DNA from: Meandrina meandrites
Taxonomy: Eukaryota; Cnidaria; Anthozoa; Scleractinia; Meandrinidae
Length of the DNA stretch: 64,000 nt
Reading direction: 5' to 3'
Assembly (NCBI GenBank): GCA_963693305.1
Contig: OY855907.1
Span: 34,776,301-34,840,300 of the forward strand
Shown here: positions 1 through 12,000 of the stretch, one piece after another
Position numbering within the stretch: the first letter of the stretch is position 1
Layout of the letters: each line of letters opens with the position of its first letter
Program-made: the position numbers and the translations under genes
Notes under the pieces: model-generated
The model's database searches: none
What the model was told of the DNA's origin: nothing
What the model saw: the letters and a program-made list of their open reading frames with translations, nothing else

Positions 1-514
1 ATAAGTCAGCCTTTTCTATTATCGGGATTGAAAGTGAAGTAGAATTATTGTTGGCGAGAGCAACAATCTTTGCGCCGCCTCGAAACATAGAAAACTGTAC
101 CATATGTTCACAACATCGTGCATCCCTCAGCGTCAGCTGGAAGCGCAGTTCTACTAAGTGTGCCATACCAGTGAGCTTGTCGAGGCACAATACAACTACC
201 AGTAAAAAGCCAAAAGCAGAGAGAGGCTTAAGTAAGTTGGGCTCGCAGTTTGTAATGAAAGAGACAGAAATCTTTCTTCTAGTCGGCACGGGTGAGTCAG
301 TTTGCTTTTATTTATACCACAGTAAAGTTACTAACAGGTACCTTTTTACATTTAAATTCTTAATTCCGATCTGATCTGGGAACAATGGATATGCCTCATC
401 TAATTCCTATCATCAGAAACGCGCATGCTCCAGTTAACCAGGCACAAATCAATCTCATTCCCAGCACCTGCGTTCCCCTTGACCAGCGTTCGGGAAACTC
501 AACGGCTGTGGGCT
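1..514. other. Intergenic stretch, no supported gene
   Basis: Open frames here lack ATG context, splice sites or a recognisable domain. I see no RNA gene and no clear repeat boundary in it. It may hold intron or upstream sequence of the dehydrogenase gene whose 3' exons lie at 3404-4912, but no exon with a Rossmann nucleotide-binding motif was seen. Confidence 0.4.
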
Positions 515-1033
515 AATCCAAAACCGGAATGAACCGGAATCGGAATCTGGTTACGGTTTAATTGTGCGCGTGCGCCGGAGATTGTGGTGAAACGAAAAAG
601 TTTTCAACAGCCAATATTATATTCGGTCGACTTTTTGGCGGGCTTTCAGATTAGCTCAAAGATCCAGATCCCTGGCACAGACCAGAAGGATCGCCGCCTC
701 TGGGAACGACATTTTCGTACATAAAAAAGCGCCATACATCAGCCGAATTGAAGAGTTTTTGAAAAAGTGTAGCTGCCACCAGTGATAAGGTACTTTTCTG
801 TTTTGCTGTTGGGAATTAGACAAAAATGTTTTTTTTTTGGATTTTGTAAATGAATGAATCCCTCGCCCCTATAGGTCTAACATTGGGACTGAGCGATGTC
901 ATGTAATCCAAAACAGGAACCAGAATCTGGTTACGCTTTGATTGTGCACGTGCGCCGGAGATTGTGGTGAAACGAAGAAGTTTCCAACAGCCAATTATAT
1001 TCGGTCGACTTTTTGGCGGGCTTTCAGATTAGC

Positions 1034-1287
1034 TCTTTCGCTGGCGTTATTTAGATTTGCTACACCGTGCTGACGAGTTCCAAAAAGAACGAAACAGCTG
1101 TCCACGGTTGCAATCCCACTATATCGGTTCTAGTCGTGTTGGTGTCTCACAAAGTTTACTTTTTATGTAGTACGATCAGCCTTGCAGTATTGTTTGTCAT
1201 TTATCATTTTCACGCTGATCAGATCCCTTGCTGGATCCTACATTAGCAGCATTTTCGTTTGCGGTCCCTTGCTTTAAAGTTGTGTTT
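1034..1287 (+). mobile_element. 254-bp hammerhead-bearing insertion (retrozyme or Penelope-terminal fragment)
   Basis: The insertion interrupts one unit of a tandem duplication and is flanked by an 11-bp target-site duplication (ttcagattagc). It carries a hammerhead ribozyme core near its 5' end. Its 3' half resembles the tail of the Penelope-like element at 31140-31460: both contain 'gctgatcagatcc', then 'ggatcc', then a 'cccttgct..aaagtt' segment, in the same order and strand. Known biology: Penelope-like elements and animal retrozymes carry type I hammerheads with very short stem III. Whether this is an autonomous-element end or a monomeric retrozyme cannot be decided from one copy. Confidence 0.7.
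1055..1114 (+). ncRNA. Type I hammerhead self-cleaving ribozyme
   Basis: All conserved core pieces are in order: stem I 5' strand CCGTG (1065-1069), core CTGACGA, stem II GTTC/GAAC with a CAAAAA loop, core GAAA, a minimal palindromic stem III region (ACAGCTGT), cleavage triplet GTC (1100-1102), and the stem I 3' strand CACGG that pairs with CCGTG. Stem I can extend through an internal loop (ATTTGC against GCAAT). The very short stem III is the form reported for Penelope-like elements and animal retrozymes, where dimers may be the active form. Cleavage is predicted after position 1102. Confidence 0.75.
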
Positions 1288-1971
1288 TTCAGATTAGCAC
1301 AAAGATCCCGATCCCTGGCGCAGACAGGAAGGATCGCGGCCTCTGGGTACGACATGTTCGTAGAGTTTTTGAAAAAGTGTAGCTGCCACCAGTAATAAGG
1401 TACTTTTCTGTTTTGCTGTTGGGAGTAAGATTTTGTAAATGGATGTATCCCTCGCCCCTATAGGGCTAACATTGGAACTGAGCGATGTCATCGCTTTTAA
1501 AGACGCTAAGCGAGAGTAAGTTAACTATGGAAACTCTGCGAAGAATTCCAATTATTTTAAAGTGTGTGCTCTGATAATTTTCACCCCGAGGTAACAGATC
1601 CATCTGAATGTCAAAGACCCCAAAAGTATTACACACAAGTGGTAGCCATTAGCCCTTCCCATCCAGCTTTGTCCTCACACAAGCAGTGAATAATGAGGCC
1701 ATTTTCCCTCCCTCCCTCCCGACCCCACAACACCCCCCCCCCTCCCCTCAAAAAGGGCTACAGGCTGCTCACCTCTTACATTATTTCCTTTCACGACAGA
1801 AATTCTAAAAGGGACGTAAGTAATTTCTTAAAGTATTTTTTGCTTTTGAAAATATTACTTCATAGGTATGCGTTACAATCTTCCACTAACATAAAAAGCA
1901 TCACGCATAACGCAAACTGTCGTGACCTTTGACCGTATGTTTTTTAACTATTCAGTGTAACTTCTATGTTA

Positions 1972-2456
1972 TGCATCAGTCAATTCCAGCAGTGCCCATC
2001 CCCCCCCCCCCCCGGGCAACCCCGGGGCATTTCCTAATGTTGCCCGTCCCGGGGGTGGGGCATTTGCGTACCTCGGGTTGACCCCCGGGCATTTGACACG
2101 TGGTTTCGAAACCGTGGAGTGAGTCGCGTATTCGTGATGGAGGCGTTTATAGGCCAAGACGTGGACTACGTTGCAGATTAGCTAGTCCATGAAGGACTAG
2201 AGAAGCTCGTCGATGTTCATGGATGTTTTTAAAGGTATATTTTCTCAATTTTAGATTTTTCTTCATTGTCAAGAAGCAACAACTTGTATTATATTCTTAT
2301 ACCACCTACCGAGAGATTGAAAACAATCAGCCCGGGAGCGGGGCATTTGCCCGGTTCCCTCATCCCCACCCCGGGGAATTTACCAAAGAAATGCTAATGC
2401 TCGGGGGTCAGCCCGGGGGGGGGGGGGCATGGGCACTGCTGGAATTGACTGATGCA
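1972..2456. mobile_element. 485-bp MITE with TTA target-site duplication
   Basis: Terminal inverted repeats begin tgcatcagtcaattccagca at 1972 and end with the reverse complement at 2456; the next ~100 bp, rich in C and G runs, also match in inverted orientation. TTA lies immediately outside both ends (1969-1971 and 2457-2459). A 3-bp TWA duplication is typical of PIF/Harbinger elements, so this is probably a nonautonomous member. No transposase is encoded. Confidence 0.75.
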
Positions 2457-2639
2457 TTACGCTTTGCTAACAAATTCATCAGATGGACAAGAACTGGACT
2501 GTATGCTTACAGGTATGTCATCGTTTTCAAGTGTAAAGACATGTTTAACGCAAAAATTTAAACCAAAACCAGGGTTCAAACCAGGGTTCTTGCGTGAATG
2601 CAGGGAAACATGGCATCAGAACGATAATATGCAAATTTG

Positions 2640-3403
2640 TTGAGATTTTGGTCAAATTTCCCAGATTTCGCTGGCGTTTTAAAACGCGCTCGCTGCAAAA
2701 CCCAAACTAATTTTTACATGTAGTTAAAGAAGAGTCTTTCGGCATTTTATAGCCATAAAATTAGGCGGATTGAAGAATGGCCACACATTGAAAAGTACTG
2801 TTGTTATTATGAAGTGAAACTGTATTTACTTAAGCAGTAATAATATTGTCATCAAAGAGCGTTACTTTCGCTGTGAAAATTAGAACCTAGAACCGAAACA
2901 CAGGCGTGAAAACATTGTTAAATTCTTCTTCTTTAAATATATGTTTCTAATTTCCAAAGATATAACTTCTAACAACAACGCGAAAACGTTTTTGCGAATG
3001 CTAAATTTTGCTAATTAGTTCGGCTATTTTTAGCCTTCGGTAGTGCGAAATCAATTTTCTCAAATATTTCCGAAAGTTGGCCGTATTTTGAAAATTAAAC
3101 CCCAAAACCTTTGAAAACTTGTTAAAAACTTTCTAGAAATTGAAAATAAATGCAAGATTTATTTTTGACCGTGGCCGCGATTTTGACATTTTGTGCGAAA
3201 AATCTGTGCATTCGCTCTTAAGAGCACAAATGCGTGCTCTTGTCGCGAAATTTAATTTGGCCAACGTATTAGGATTCGACAAATCGATGGCTTTTATATA
3301 CCCGTACACAATTTGAATTTTCCGCCCAGTTTAGAATGCCTCGTAAGCTGTTGTAGCAGTACAGGGAACAGTATATGTAGCTAACAGTTGCGTTTGTTTC
3401 TAG
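2640..3403. other. AT-rich intergenic or intronic DNA
   Basis: No open frame with coding character, RNA gene or bounded repeat was seen. It probably belongs to the intron upstream of the dehydrogenase exon at 3404, because that exon begins with a splice acceptor. Confidence 0.4.
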
Positions 3404-4912
3404 TTAATAACGCTGGTATTGGATGCGTTGCGGTCTTGGAATGCATGACCATGCAGCACATCAAAGAGATGTTTGACATCAATTTCTTTGGAGCTGTGCG
3501 TCTGATCCAGGCCGTGCTCCCTGGCATGAAAGCGAGGCAGGATGGCTACATCGTCAACGTGAGCAGTGTTTTCGGGATAACAGGCGGGCCGTTTAATGAC
3601 ATGTACACTGCCGCAAAGTTTGCCATGGGAGGCTTAACAGAGTCGCTGGCGCCTGTATTGAAACAGTTCAATATCAAGTAAGCGAATTTTGTCTGTAATA
3701 CTTGCTTTACGTGAAATAGATACAGTGTAATTTTTACAAGACTTAAAAAGAAAATGCTTGTTTTCTGAAAAAAAAAAGGTTTTTTTTAAAGGAACAGACG
3801 CTAAAATTCAAAATCCCAAGCTATATTTCATCGGTAAAATACAGAATGAAGGCATGTTCTGTCCGCAAACGTCGAAGTTAAGACACATTGTACAGCATAA
3901 TAAACAGTAGCACGTGAAAGTACTGCTCAATAGCTTTCATTTGAATGGTTACACACTAGGGTTTCATCCACAGACCTAAAAGTTAGAACCACCTTGTACA
4001 GCGTAATAAACAGAAACACATGAAAGTACTGCTCAATAGCTTTCATCTGAATGGTCGCACACCAGGGTTTTATCCACAGACTTAAAAGTTAGAACCACCT
4101 TGTACAGCATAATAAACAGTACCACATGAAAGCACTGCTCAATAGCTTTTATTTGAATGGTCACTTTGCACTAGGGTTTTATCCACAGACTTAAAAGTTA
4201 GAACCACCTTGCACAGCATAATAAACAGAACCACATGAAAGTACTGCTCAATAGCTTTTATTTGAATGGTCACTTTGCACTAGGGTTTTATCCACAGACT
4301 TAAAAGTTAGAACCGCCTTGCACAGCATAATAAACAGAACCACATGAAAGTACTGCTCAATAGCTTTCATTTGAATGGTCACATGCTAGGGTTTCATTCA
4401 CAGACCGAAAAGTAAGACGCTCGCCGTTTGTATAGCATAATGAAAAGACTTCTAAAAACATTGTTCTGTCCATAGCAAAGTTAATCGGCCTAAGATTCCA
4501 TCGTAAAGAAGAATTAAAGGGGCGTTTTGTCCGCGCACCTTAAAACTATTATAAAGTAACAGAAATTTTCAATTTTTACAGGATCTCATTAGTCGAGCCA
4601 GGCCCTGTGGTCACTTCCTTCATCAGCAACTTGAAGGGCATGGCAAGTAAAGTAGACATGTCGTCCGCTGACCAGAAGTCCGTCCAGCTCATGCAGTCTG
4701 TAATTGCCCGGATGACCGACTTAACTGCCAACGTGGGACAGAAGTCTGAAGAGATCGCTGATACGATTAAAGAAATTCTCCTGTCGTCTAAACCTCACAT
4801 CAGATACCTGACTAACAAACAGTATGGGCTAGAAGAGGCGAACTCTAAGTTGTGTGATCTGACAGGCGACAAGCTCGTAGACGTGTTGGAAAAACGTTTT
4901 TTTAAGAACTAG
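3404..4912 (+). CDS. Short-chain dehydrogenase/reductase (retinol dehydrogenase 8 / 17-beta-HSD1-like), 3' part
   Basis: Two exons are visible: 3404-3677 and 4582-4912. They join in frame across a GT..AG intron (..NIK then ISLVEPGPV..). The first begins in the conserved NNAG motif (VNNAGIG), followed by the catalytic Ser region (NVSSVFG) and the YTAAK active-site Tyr/Lys, then the PG motif (EPGPV) after the junction. These are classical SDR landmarks; the spacing and the EPGPV segment resemble RDH8/HSD17B1 oxidoreductases acting on retinoids or steroids with NADP(H), but the substrate is inferred. The N-terminal Rossmann exon (TGxxxGIG) was not found upstream, so the gene is partial: its first exon(s) lie left of the window or have been lost. 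The stop codon is at 4910-4912. Confidence 0.8.
3890..4430 (+). repeat. Intronic minisatellite, five ~107-bp units
   Basis: Inside the dehydrogenase intron a unit containing 'cataataaacag', 'tactgctcaatagctttcat' and 'agggtttcatccacagac' repeats head-to-tail about five times (units start near 3892, 3995, 4102, 4211 and 4320). The middle copies are nearly identical and the outer ones more diverged, as expected for unequal exchange. Confidence 0.85.
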
Positions 4913-4919
4913 TGAAAAC

Positions 4920-5337
4920 AGAATGTATTTTCTCGTTCACTGGATTAAACAAAACGTATGCATGTGGGTCGGTTGAAACTGTTTCGTTGCAGGCAGAAAG
5001 TATTGAATTTAATTTTTACGGGGGAGTAATAACTGTTGATCATAAAATGAGAGTTGTATGGTGATTAATGAATTCTGATATGAGCTCGTTACTTTGGTTG
5101 ACTCAGAAGTGTATTTACTGAAATAAGTAAACGTATTAATAAAACTATTCAAGGCAATTCGTGACGTGACCGCTCGTCATTTGTTCTTGGCCTTAACTGG
5201 TAAAGCGGCGAAGTCCTCCGTTAAACGGACTGTTGGAGAATCTAAATGAATTTAATTTAGTTATTAAGCCCTATATTTATAATAACCAAAATCACACGAA
5301 AATTGACACGTTCAGTCAGCTTGATTTCAACTGATGC
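4920..5337. other. 3' flank of the dehydrogenase gene
   Basis: Presumed 3' UTR and flank. An AATAAA-type signal occurs near 5138 (attaataaaactattc), a plausible polyadenylation signal about 225 bp after the stop. Nothing else is recognisable. Confidence 0.35.
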
Positions 5338-5580
5338 ATTGTAGCCGAATGGTTTGGGAGTTAGGGCGCTGGTCTTCTTTTCAGATGTCCTGGATTCAAG
5401 CTTGTTAGACTTGTTCTGCCTGGTATTCCCGAGTCACAACTACTCCTCCAGTTTAGAGTATGTACTGTCCATTTTCCCTAAAATTCCGAAGATAAGCAAA
5501 TGGAAATACCCCCCCCCCCCCCCCAAAAAAAAAAAACAACAACAACAACAACAAAAAAAGTAGACGTAGGGTACAGAGCC
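5338..5580 (+). mobile_element. Degenerate tRNA-derived SINE
   Basis: The segment starts with a leucine/serine-tRNA-like head (tagccgaatggtt..agggcgctggtctt..ggattcaag) that retains A-box-like and B-box-like promoter elements. It is followed by a non-tRNA body and a C-run, A-run and CAA-repeat at 5510-5558, which fits an A-rich retroposon tail. The body is diverged. Confidence 0.5.
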
Positions 5581-5859
5581 ATATTGGAATTGGAAGTGCA
5601 AAATACAGTCCCCACCACCAAAGGAAAAGATTTTCGGATTCAATTCGATTTTTGGTCGAAACTGATCGAATGTACATCATTATTGGTCCACAGGCCCTGG
5701 AACCTGAGGAGTACAAATCAAAGATTTTTGTTCACTACGAAAATGAGGTTAAGAAGGAACTTCGTATGTTTGACGACGCTGAAGGCTCGTGATATGCCAC
5801 GGGGAAACCAGGGGAGACAGGAAGGGCGCGTATAGTTTCGTATAATTTCTAAAACATCT

Positions 5860-6470
5860 AGGCCGCTTAAGAGCAAAGTCATTTAACTAACATCTTTGTT
5901 TATTATCAACATTTTGTTTAATAAGGCAGTTATCCTTGTTTTGTTTATTAACAATATAACGTGCCTGCACGTTCTAGATCCTGACTTCTTTGGGTCCGGA
6001 GCTCTGGAGCGCAAACTTCCTTCGGGACCCACAGTACTAGGTGCATTCTTAAATTGATATACACAGAGATGCTGTCAGAATTTTATACATTTGAACTTCT
6101 AAATAAAGCTGAAATGTGTAAATGTCCTTATCAACGAACCAATGCAAAATAAAAGTGAAGTAACCTCTAATGCGAGTATCCAAAACTTCTTCAATACATT
6201 AATTCGGCATTAGTTCTTCATCGGCGTTTAGCGTGTAATCTGTTTCTTCTTTTCCATGAGCCATCCCTTCCTCGGTTTTTGAATCTATTATTGAAAGAAG
6301 ATAGCATCACCATTTCAACTGTGCCTTGATTATTTTGCATTGCAACATGTTCACTTTCAAGTTGTGTTTTCATACTGCCTACCTTGCTGTTCTCGACGGA
6401 TAATCATCTTGAGATCTCTGCGCTTCAAGACCCTGTAATATAAAGGTAATTTAAAAAACTTTGTGCCCGC
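5860..6470. other. Intergenic stretch, nothing recognised
   Basis: AT-rich DNA between the SINE and a foldback element. No gene, RNA or bounded repeat could be supported. Confidence 0.35.
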
Positions 6471-6712
6471 AGGGCCGGGTTGTTCGAAAGCCGATTAACG
6501 CTAAACCAGGATTAAAAGTTAATCGAGAGTTCAATTTCTCTTGTATAAAAGTGTTTTTATTGCGGATGTTTTGTTAAGTTTGAGATTAGTTGACGTCAAA
6601 ACTGGAGGGAAAAAAATATAAACAGAAAACCTCACTGAAAAAATAAAATACTGAAATAAAAATTCACGCTAATACTGGATTAGCTTAATCGTGCTTTGAA
6701 CAACCCGGCCCT
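6471..6712. mobile_element. Foldback MITE, ~242 bp
   Basis: It begins agggccgggttgttc and ends with the inverse (gaacaacccggccct). Further inside, 'gattaacgctaaaccaggatt' is matched by an inverted, imperfect 'aatactggattagcttaatc' block. The inner part is AT-rich and noncoding. No convincing target-site duplication was found. Confidence 0.6.
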
Positions 6713-6937
6713 GGGATCAAAAAGACGAAAATCCATTGTGGGGAGGGAGGGGGGGGGGGGGGGGGGAACTCTCCGAGGAGGACCTTGTATATTGCACCAA
6801 CCGGGATGGTGGAAATGTTATTTATGGTCCCGCTTAGGGTCTTCATTCTTTACCTTTTTACAGCTGCTACAGGGATACCATTTTCTATTGAAGCGTTACC
6901 TATTAATTAACTGCATTAATTCTAATAAGCCCAGCAC

Positions 6938-9208
6938 TTACTCAGTCAATACGAGAGCAGCTACCATCAGCAAAGCCATGACTAGGAAACAAAACCCGTT
7001 CAAACCAACACGGAGAAACAGAGGATAAATGGAGTTAAATATGGCGGCTCCAAATAAAGTGCAAAGCGTTTCCAGAGTTGCAACGGCAGCGAATAATGCG
7101 CCTGAAGAGGAAAAATAGTCTGATTGTTATCAAATCTGTTCTGTGTCGAAGAGTGCTTTGGATTTGGTTCTTTAAAATATTTGGCAGAATTCCTGTCTGC
7201 TCACTAATCGAGAGGTATGGCCATAATGAGCTAAGCTAAGCTAAGAGGGTGGCAAAGTGGTGGTGGGGGGGCGTCTTGATCCCATTTCACGCACAACTTT
7301 TAACCAAATTCACGTGTAGCATATACTTAAAACAAAATATTCACGAATCCCGCTTATTTTCTTGCTATTTTCACGCGTCACGGTCTAATTTTTTCCCTTA
7401 TCACGCGACACGCATAAACCCTCTGCTACCCTCAGGTAAGCTAAGCTAAGCTAAGCTAAGCTAAGCTAAGCTAAGCTAAGCTAAGCTAAGCTAAGCTAAG
7501 CTAAGCTAAGCTAAGCTAAGCTAAGCTAAGCTAAGCTAAGCTAAGCTAAGCTAAGCTAAGCTAAGCTAAGCTAAGCTAATGAGTACATTTTTTCGTGGTC
7601 TGCGAGCACTCTTTTGGTTCACCGATTGTGCACCATGTTAGAACTCCTGCGGAAAACGTCGACCACCACCTAACTCCGGGCCATTATAGGCTTCTGGAAA
7701 TGCTCACTAAATGAGCAATATAAAAACTCGAAAAACCGGTTACTCTACCCTGTTCGTCTGGATCAACCATCTTGGACATCATGGCTCTGATGATTGGCGT
7801 TGGGATGCCACCAAGACAAGCTACAAAGGGAACTAACAGCACAACAGGTGATCGACATAGATTTTCTTCCTTACGATATTAATACATTGCCAAGCATGCA
7901 GTCAAATGCAGAGAATACAGATAACTATCAACACAAGAGAGTACTAGGGCCAAGTTCTTCAAAACACGATTAAGCTATGTTCAGTTAGGGGGAATGACCT
8001 TAATTTACTTCACAAATGACAACTTAAGATTCTTTCTCTCACGATATTATGTTCTTCATGGACTAGTACTCCTGGTAATATACTTTTAAATTTAACTTAC
8101 CAATGAAAAACGATGTTTTGTTTCTTACAAACGCCATCATGACCAATGAGCAAGTCACGGATACCATTCCTACTTGCATGAGAGCATGTTCTGATAAAAT
8201 CATCCGCAGAAATTTCAGTCCTAAAACGGCTCCAACAGCTTGAACGAAAAAGCTTGTTGCTAGGTAATAGCCAATTAGAATTGAGTTACAGCATAATGGC
8301 CGGTCTATAGCGTACAGTACAATAACGCTCCCAAAGCCAATTGAAGACACGATCATAAGACCAGAGGCTAGCATAAGTATGCACATGCGCCATCGCTCGC
8401 CAGAACGAGGGTTCGTGAAGATGTGTATAATAACCCGGATGTGATCCAGGCTGAAGACTTTTACATTAGAATTTTCCATTAAATGTTTCGCTCTTGATTC
8501 CGGAAGTTTCAAACCTACGTAAAACAACGCAAAAGTGTGAAGTGAAAGTATCATCAGATATGGCGCTTTGTAACCAGTCTTGTTTATTAGCCACCCACTA
8601 CTCAAGTGGCTCAACATGCCGCTAATAAAAGCGGTCGCTTCCAGGATTCCAAGACGAAAGGCACGCTGAGATTCCTCCGTAATGTCCGCCATATACGAGA
8701 ATACAGACAAAACCATCGTAGGAAAAAAGCCACAAATGCCATTAATAAACCCCGCTAAGAGTAACGTTTGAATTGGAAGGTTAAAATAGATAACCCATAA
8801 TATTATTGCCGACTCCATGGCACTGCCAAATATGGGCAGACCCATGACCCTTCGTCGTCCCGCTCGGTCGGACCAAGCTCCCAAAAACAGCGCAACCAAG
8901 AGTGACGGCGCGCTGGCGGAGAAGACTAGGCCGAGTTGCATGAACGATGCTTCTGATTGGACCTCCTTTTGTAGTTTTAATGTTTCTTCATTCCGCGCAG
9001 CTGGAATGGAATTGCAGTTGCTCAAACTTGCCGTTGTGTTGTAAATAATGCCTTTCTCTTCGGCTATTCTCCGATGAATGTACTGCTGAATAACTGGGAC
9101 GTGAAGAATTATGCCGAACGCATAACAAAATATCACCGGTTCTACAGTAATTTTGTTTACACAGCATTCTGGTTTGTCCTCCTCCAGAGAGTTAGAAGCC
9201 TCCGTCAT
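6938..9208 (-). CDS. SLC46 / proton-coupled folate transporter-like MFS protein
   Basis: Three exons on the minus strand: 9208-8101, 7865-7749 and 7101-6938, joining in frame to 462 codons plus stop. This matches the usual 450-500 residues of the SLC46 family (PCFT, SLC46A2, SLC46A3), 12-TM major-facilitator carriers of folates or related small molecules. The ATG at 9208 follows a purine-rich context (gaaATGa). The N-terminal half has a long extracellular loop with N-glycosylation sites (NTTAS) after TM1, the MFS loop 2-3 signature SDRAGRRR and a helix-rich core. Exon 2 carries the family-like GGIPTP..RAMMSK..DPDEQG segment, completed at the exon 2/3 junction by GALFA. Exon 3 ends VLTE-stop; a good donor (GTAAGT) overlaps that stop, so a further small exon is possible. 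Substrate not inferable. Confidence 0.85.
7231..7579 (+). repeat. CTAAG pentanucleotide microsatellite with an insertion
   Basis: About 29 perfect CTAAG units run from 7436 to 7579. A short array of the same unit lies at 7231-7245; the two are separated by ~190 bp of G-rich unrelated sequence. It lies in the intron between exons 2 and 3 of the SLC46-like gene. Confidence 0.95.
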
Positions 9209-9289
9209 TTCTCCGCAGTTAACTTGCAAGAAATCAACAACCTGAGAGATGGTTCAAGTCGTTTAAAGCACCAACAGTTAAAATGACAA

Positions 9290-11780
9290 GTTCGTCATTG
9301 TGGGATAACAATCTAGAATATAAAAGGCAAAGAAGGCTATAGTAAGTTCATGAAATATATGAAAGGATATCAGAGCAGAGACTCCCGGCCCTGGCATGCG
9401 ATACTTCCCGACGATTTGGTTGCAAACGTTTAGCACGCGTTTCTCTACGTACGTTCCCTGAAACCCTTACCCTGTTTCAGATCAAGTTATGGAATTTTAC
9501 TTAGCCTATTTCAGACCTGACCCAAAATTCAAAACAAAAAAATAGGTCTTTTAGAAGAATAATTCTTAACTTCTCGCCAGAGTACATGAACTATACTCTA
9601 TTTCAGACCAAAATGGTCAAAATCTATTTCAGACAATGGCCAAATCGACTCGAAAACAATAACCCTTAGCTTGGGATCACACATCCCTGTATAGCTTATA
9701 GAGGGGATCGAGCCCCCCCCCCCCCCCCCCTTCCCCCCGGCCCTTCCCCCTTCTGCCTTCCCCACTCATTCCTTTCTTCTGCGTGAGGAGAAGGGAAGTG
9801 AAGTATACCGTCTGCTGGTTCGGGTCCCCTGACCTAAATGGCTGTCGAATTCTCACACTTTTGTTTTGCTAAATTCGAAGATTTTTTGAAAGAAGATTAT
9901 GTTTTTGAATTGCTAGTTCTTCGACTTTACAATTCTTCCCAAGTTTCTACTTCCAAATTTGCCAATATCAACAACAGCCATATCAATCTGTCAATATCCT
10001 GCTCGAAAACCTTTGATACAAACAGTCAAAACAATATATTTTTTTAAGCCAGCGTCAACATTTTTAAATCCTTTTTACTAAAATTTTTAACATGCCCTGG
10101 CTACACACCCAATATTTTTAAACAGTCATTGTGTTCTTAACGAAACAAAATTAAAACTGACGAGACAGCTTAATATTTTTGTTTGTTTATCTCAGTACCA
10201 CACTAATAGATTACATCTTTATATCTAAATACTGACGAGTTCGGAATCGAAATAAGTTCCAAATATGTTTTCTCTTGGGAAACCCCTAGCAAATTAAGGC
10301 AGGACTTAACTTGTGTTTGAGTAAAATTTCTAGAAGTTTAAAGAAGGGATAGAAGAAAGAAAATTATTTTTGGAACACTAACCTACAGTTGACCATCTCG
10401 CAAGTGCACCCCAGGTTGGTAGCGACTGTAATGGCGTCCATCTACTAATTTTCGACTGCAAATTCTATTTTTAAAAGTACATTAAATCTTCACTACATTT
10501 CTTATTTCGCTAAATTTTCTTAATCTCTTTGAGAAAAACTATCTCCTCCCAAACTTTCCCCAAAATCGCCCAAAAAATTTACAAAACACCGCAAAACATA
10601 TATTCGTGTAGTAAACATAGACATTTTGGATTACTTAAAACGCGAATGAGATATTCGCGTTAAACCAAAGTTAAGCGGCGGAAAAACGGCCTTCATGTAA
10701 TGGTTTATCTTACAGCTACAAAGTCAAGATAACCGACCCGGGGGTGTCAACGAACTTATCTTAACTTCGAGGTTATTTTAAGCTTATAATTTTAAGCTAG
10801 TAATTAACCTCTCATCATGTTTTGACCTGATTTAAAATGACATTGTCATCCTTATCCCCCGGCCAGTAAATAATTACAGTCTAGCTACCCGACTGACGTT
10901 TTCACTTACCCCATCAGGCGACCAAGATGTTTACAACTCAGTTTACAACCTTTTTCCGCGGAACATAAAACGGCGTAATCTCGAGGACGTTTTTGACAGT
11001 TTTCTTTGAAATTATTTACAAGCTCTCATTGATTGCTCTTTGCTTGTTTGGAATTTCCACCAATTAGACGCCAGAGTTTGTGTTGATTTCGACAAGAGTT
11101 TTGCTGGTACCAGTGAAGCGAAAAAAACTATGGACATATATAGTATGACAACTCGCGTTACTTGCCATATGGGAAGTTCAGTCATGGTTTGCATTTGATT
11201 CACGTTACACATGTATTCGCGAATGTCAGCAAATCTCTAGAGCTTTTGCACCCCAGCTGTGGCTGGCGAAAGAGGAGAGCGGCAAAAATCGCGGGAAGCG
11301 CGAAAACTGATGGCGAAAACGGCTTAGTCCCCAGTTTTCGCGCGGCCGTTATTCGCTCACTGTGTTCGAAGATTGGCCATGGCCTACTGCCTTGTCAGGT
11401 CGAGCGCAGCGAGGGCTGCAAGATCCTGTGAAGATCTGTATAGAAAAGGCCGGGGGTCGATACTCTCTCACGCGCGCTTGGTTAATAAGTCATTTACAAC
11501 ATCAGAATCACTTTACGATTCAAAATATTTAAGATTTATTTAAAATAGTTGTAAAAGCCTTCACGTTCCGAAAATCAGAACATATTGTACTAACAATAAA
11601 GTACCCTGACAGCTGACAAGTTAGGAGCCCGTCCATGACGCAGCTCCTCAAAAAATGTCAGCCGACAAACTGACGTAAAATGAGGATGTAATTAAACCGA
11701 CAAGACTTCCTCAACGAGTCGTTAAACATCATCAAGCCAGCCTCAACGATTGCCAAGGGAAAGTGGTGCATCTCTGACAC
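9290..11780. other. Intergenic region without a supported gene
   Basis: Between the SLC46-like gene and the MITE at 11781 there is AT-rich DNA with a poly-C tract at 9715-9730. Several short open frames have no ATG context, domain or conserved look. The SLC46-like promoter should lie just right of 9208, but no TATA or other motif stands out. Confidence 0.4.
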
Positions 11781-12000
11781 TGGGGACCTTCAGATTACGA
11801 AGTACGAGATTGAGTATGAGCACGACTCGAATTTCAATCCAGTTATGTTCCCAGAGCACTCACTCGTCCCTGTTGCTGACCAGTTGAAAAGAAGACTATC
11901 GGTACGAGATTGGAGTGAAATGTGACAATCCAATGCAAAAACACTAGGTTTGAAAAGTCCTACTCGTACTAAATCTTGTATCTTGATCTGAAGGTCCCTA
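11781..12000. mobile_element. MITE, ~220 bp (GGGACCTTCAGAT family)
   Basis: Inverted ends: ggggaccttcagat near 11781 and its complement (atctgaaggtccct) ending near 11998. The next ~40 bp in each arm are also related (tacgagattgagta.. against ..tactaaatcttgta). A second copy lies at 26078-26290. No coding capacity. Confidence 0.6.

Larger units (their letters stand above)
515..1492 (+). repeat. Tandem duplication of a ~380-bp unit, second copy interrupted
   Basis: Unit 1 (about 515-901) and unit 2 (about 907-1492) are near-identical, sharing for example 'gtgcgccggagattgtggtg' and 'aaaaagtgtagctgccacca'. Unit 2 is split at 1034-1287 by a 254-bp insertion flanked by an 11-bp direct repeat (ttcagattagc at 1023-1033 and 1288-1298). 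No coding function is evident. Confidence 0.8.

Noticed and set aside
7231..7579. CTAAG array as a telomere-like repeat or CRISPR array
   Set aside because: A plain pentanucleotide microsatellite within an intron; no spacers and not a telomere unit.
8817..9286. Plus-strand frames over the transporter
   Set aside because: Antisense shadows of the SLC46-like coding exon.
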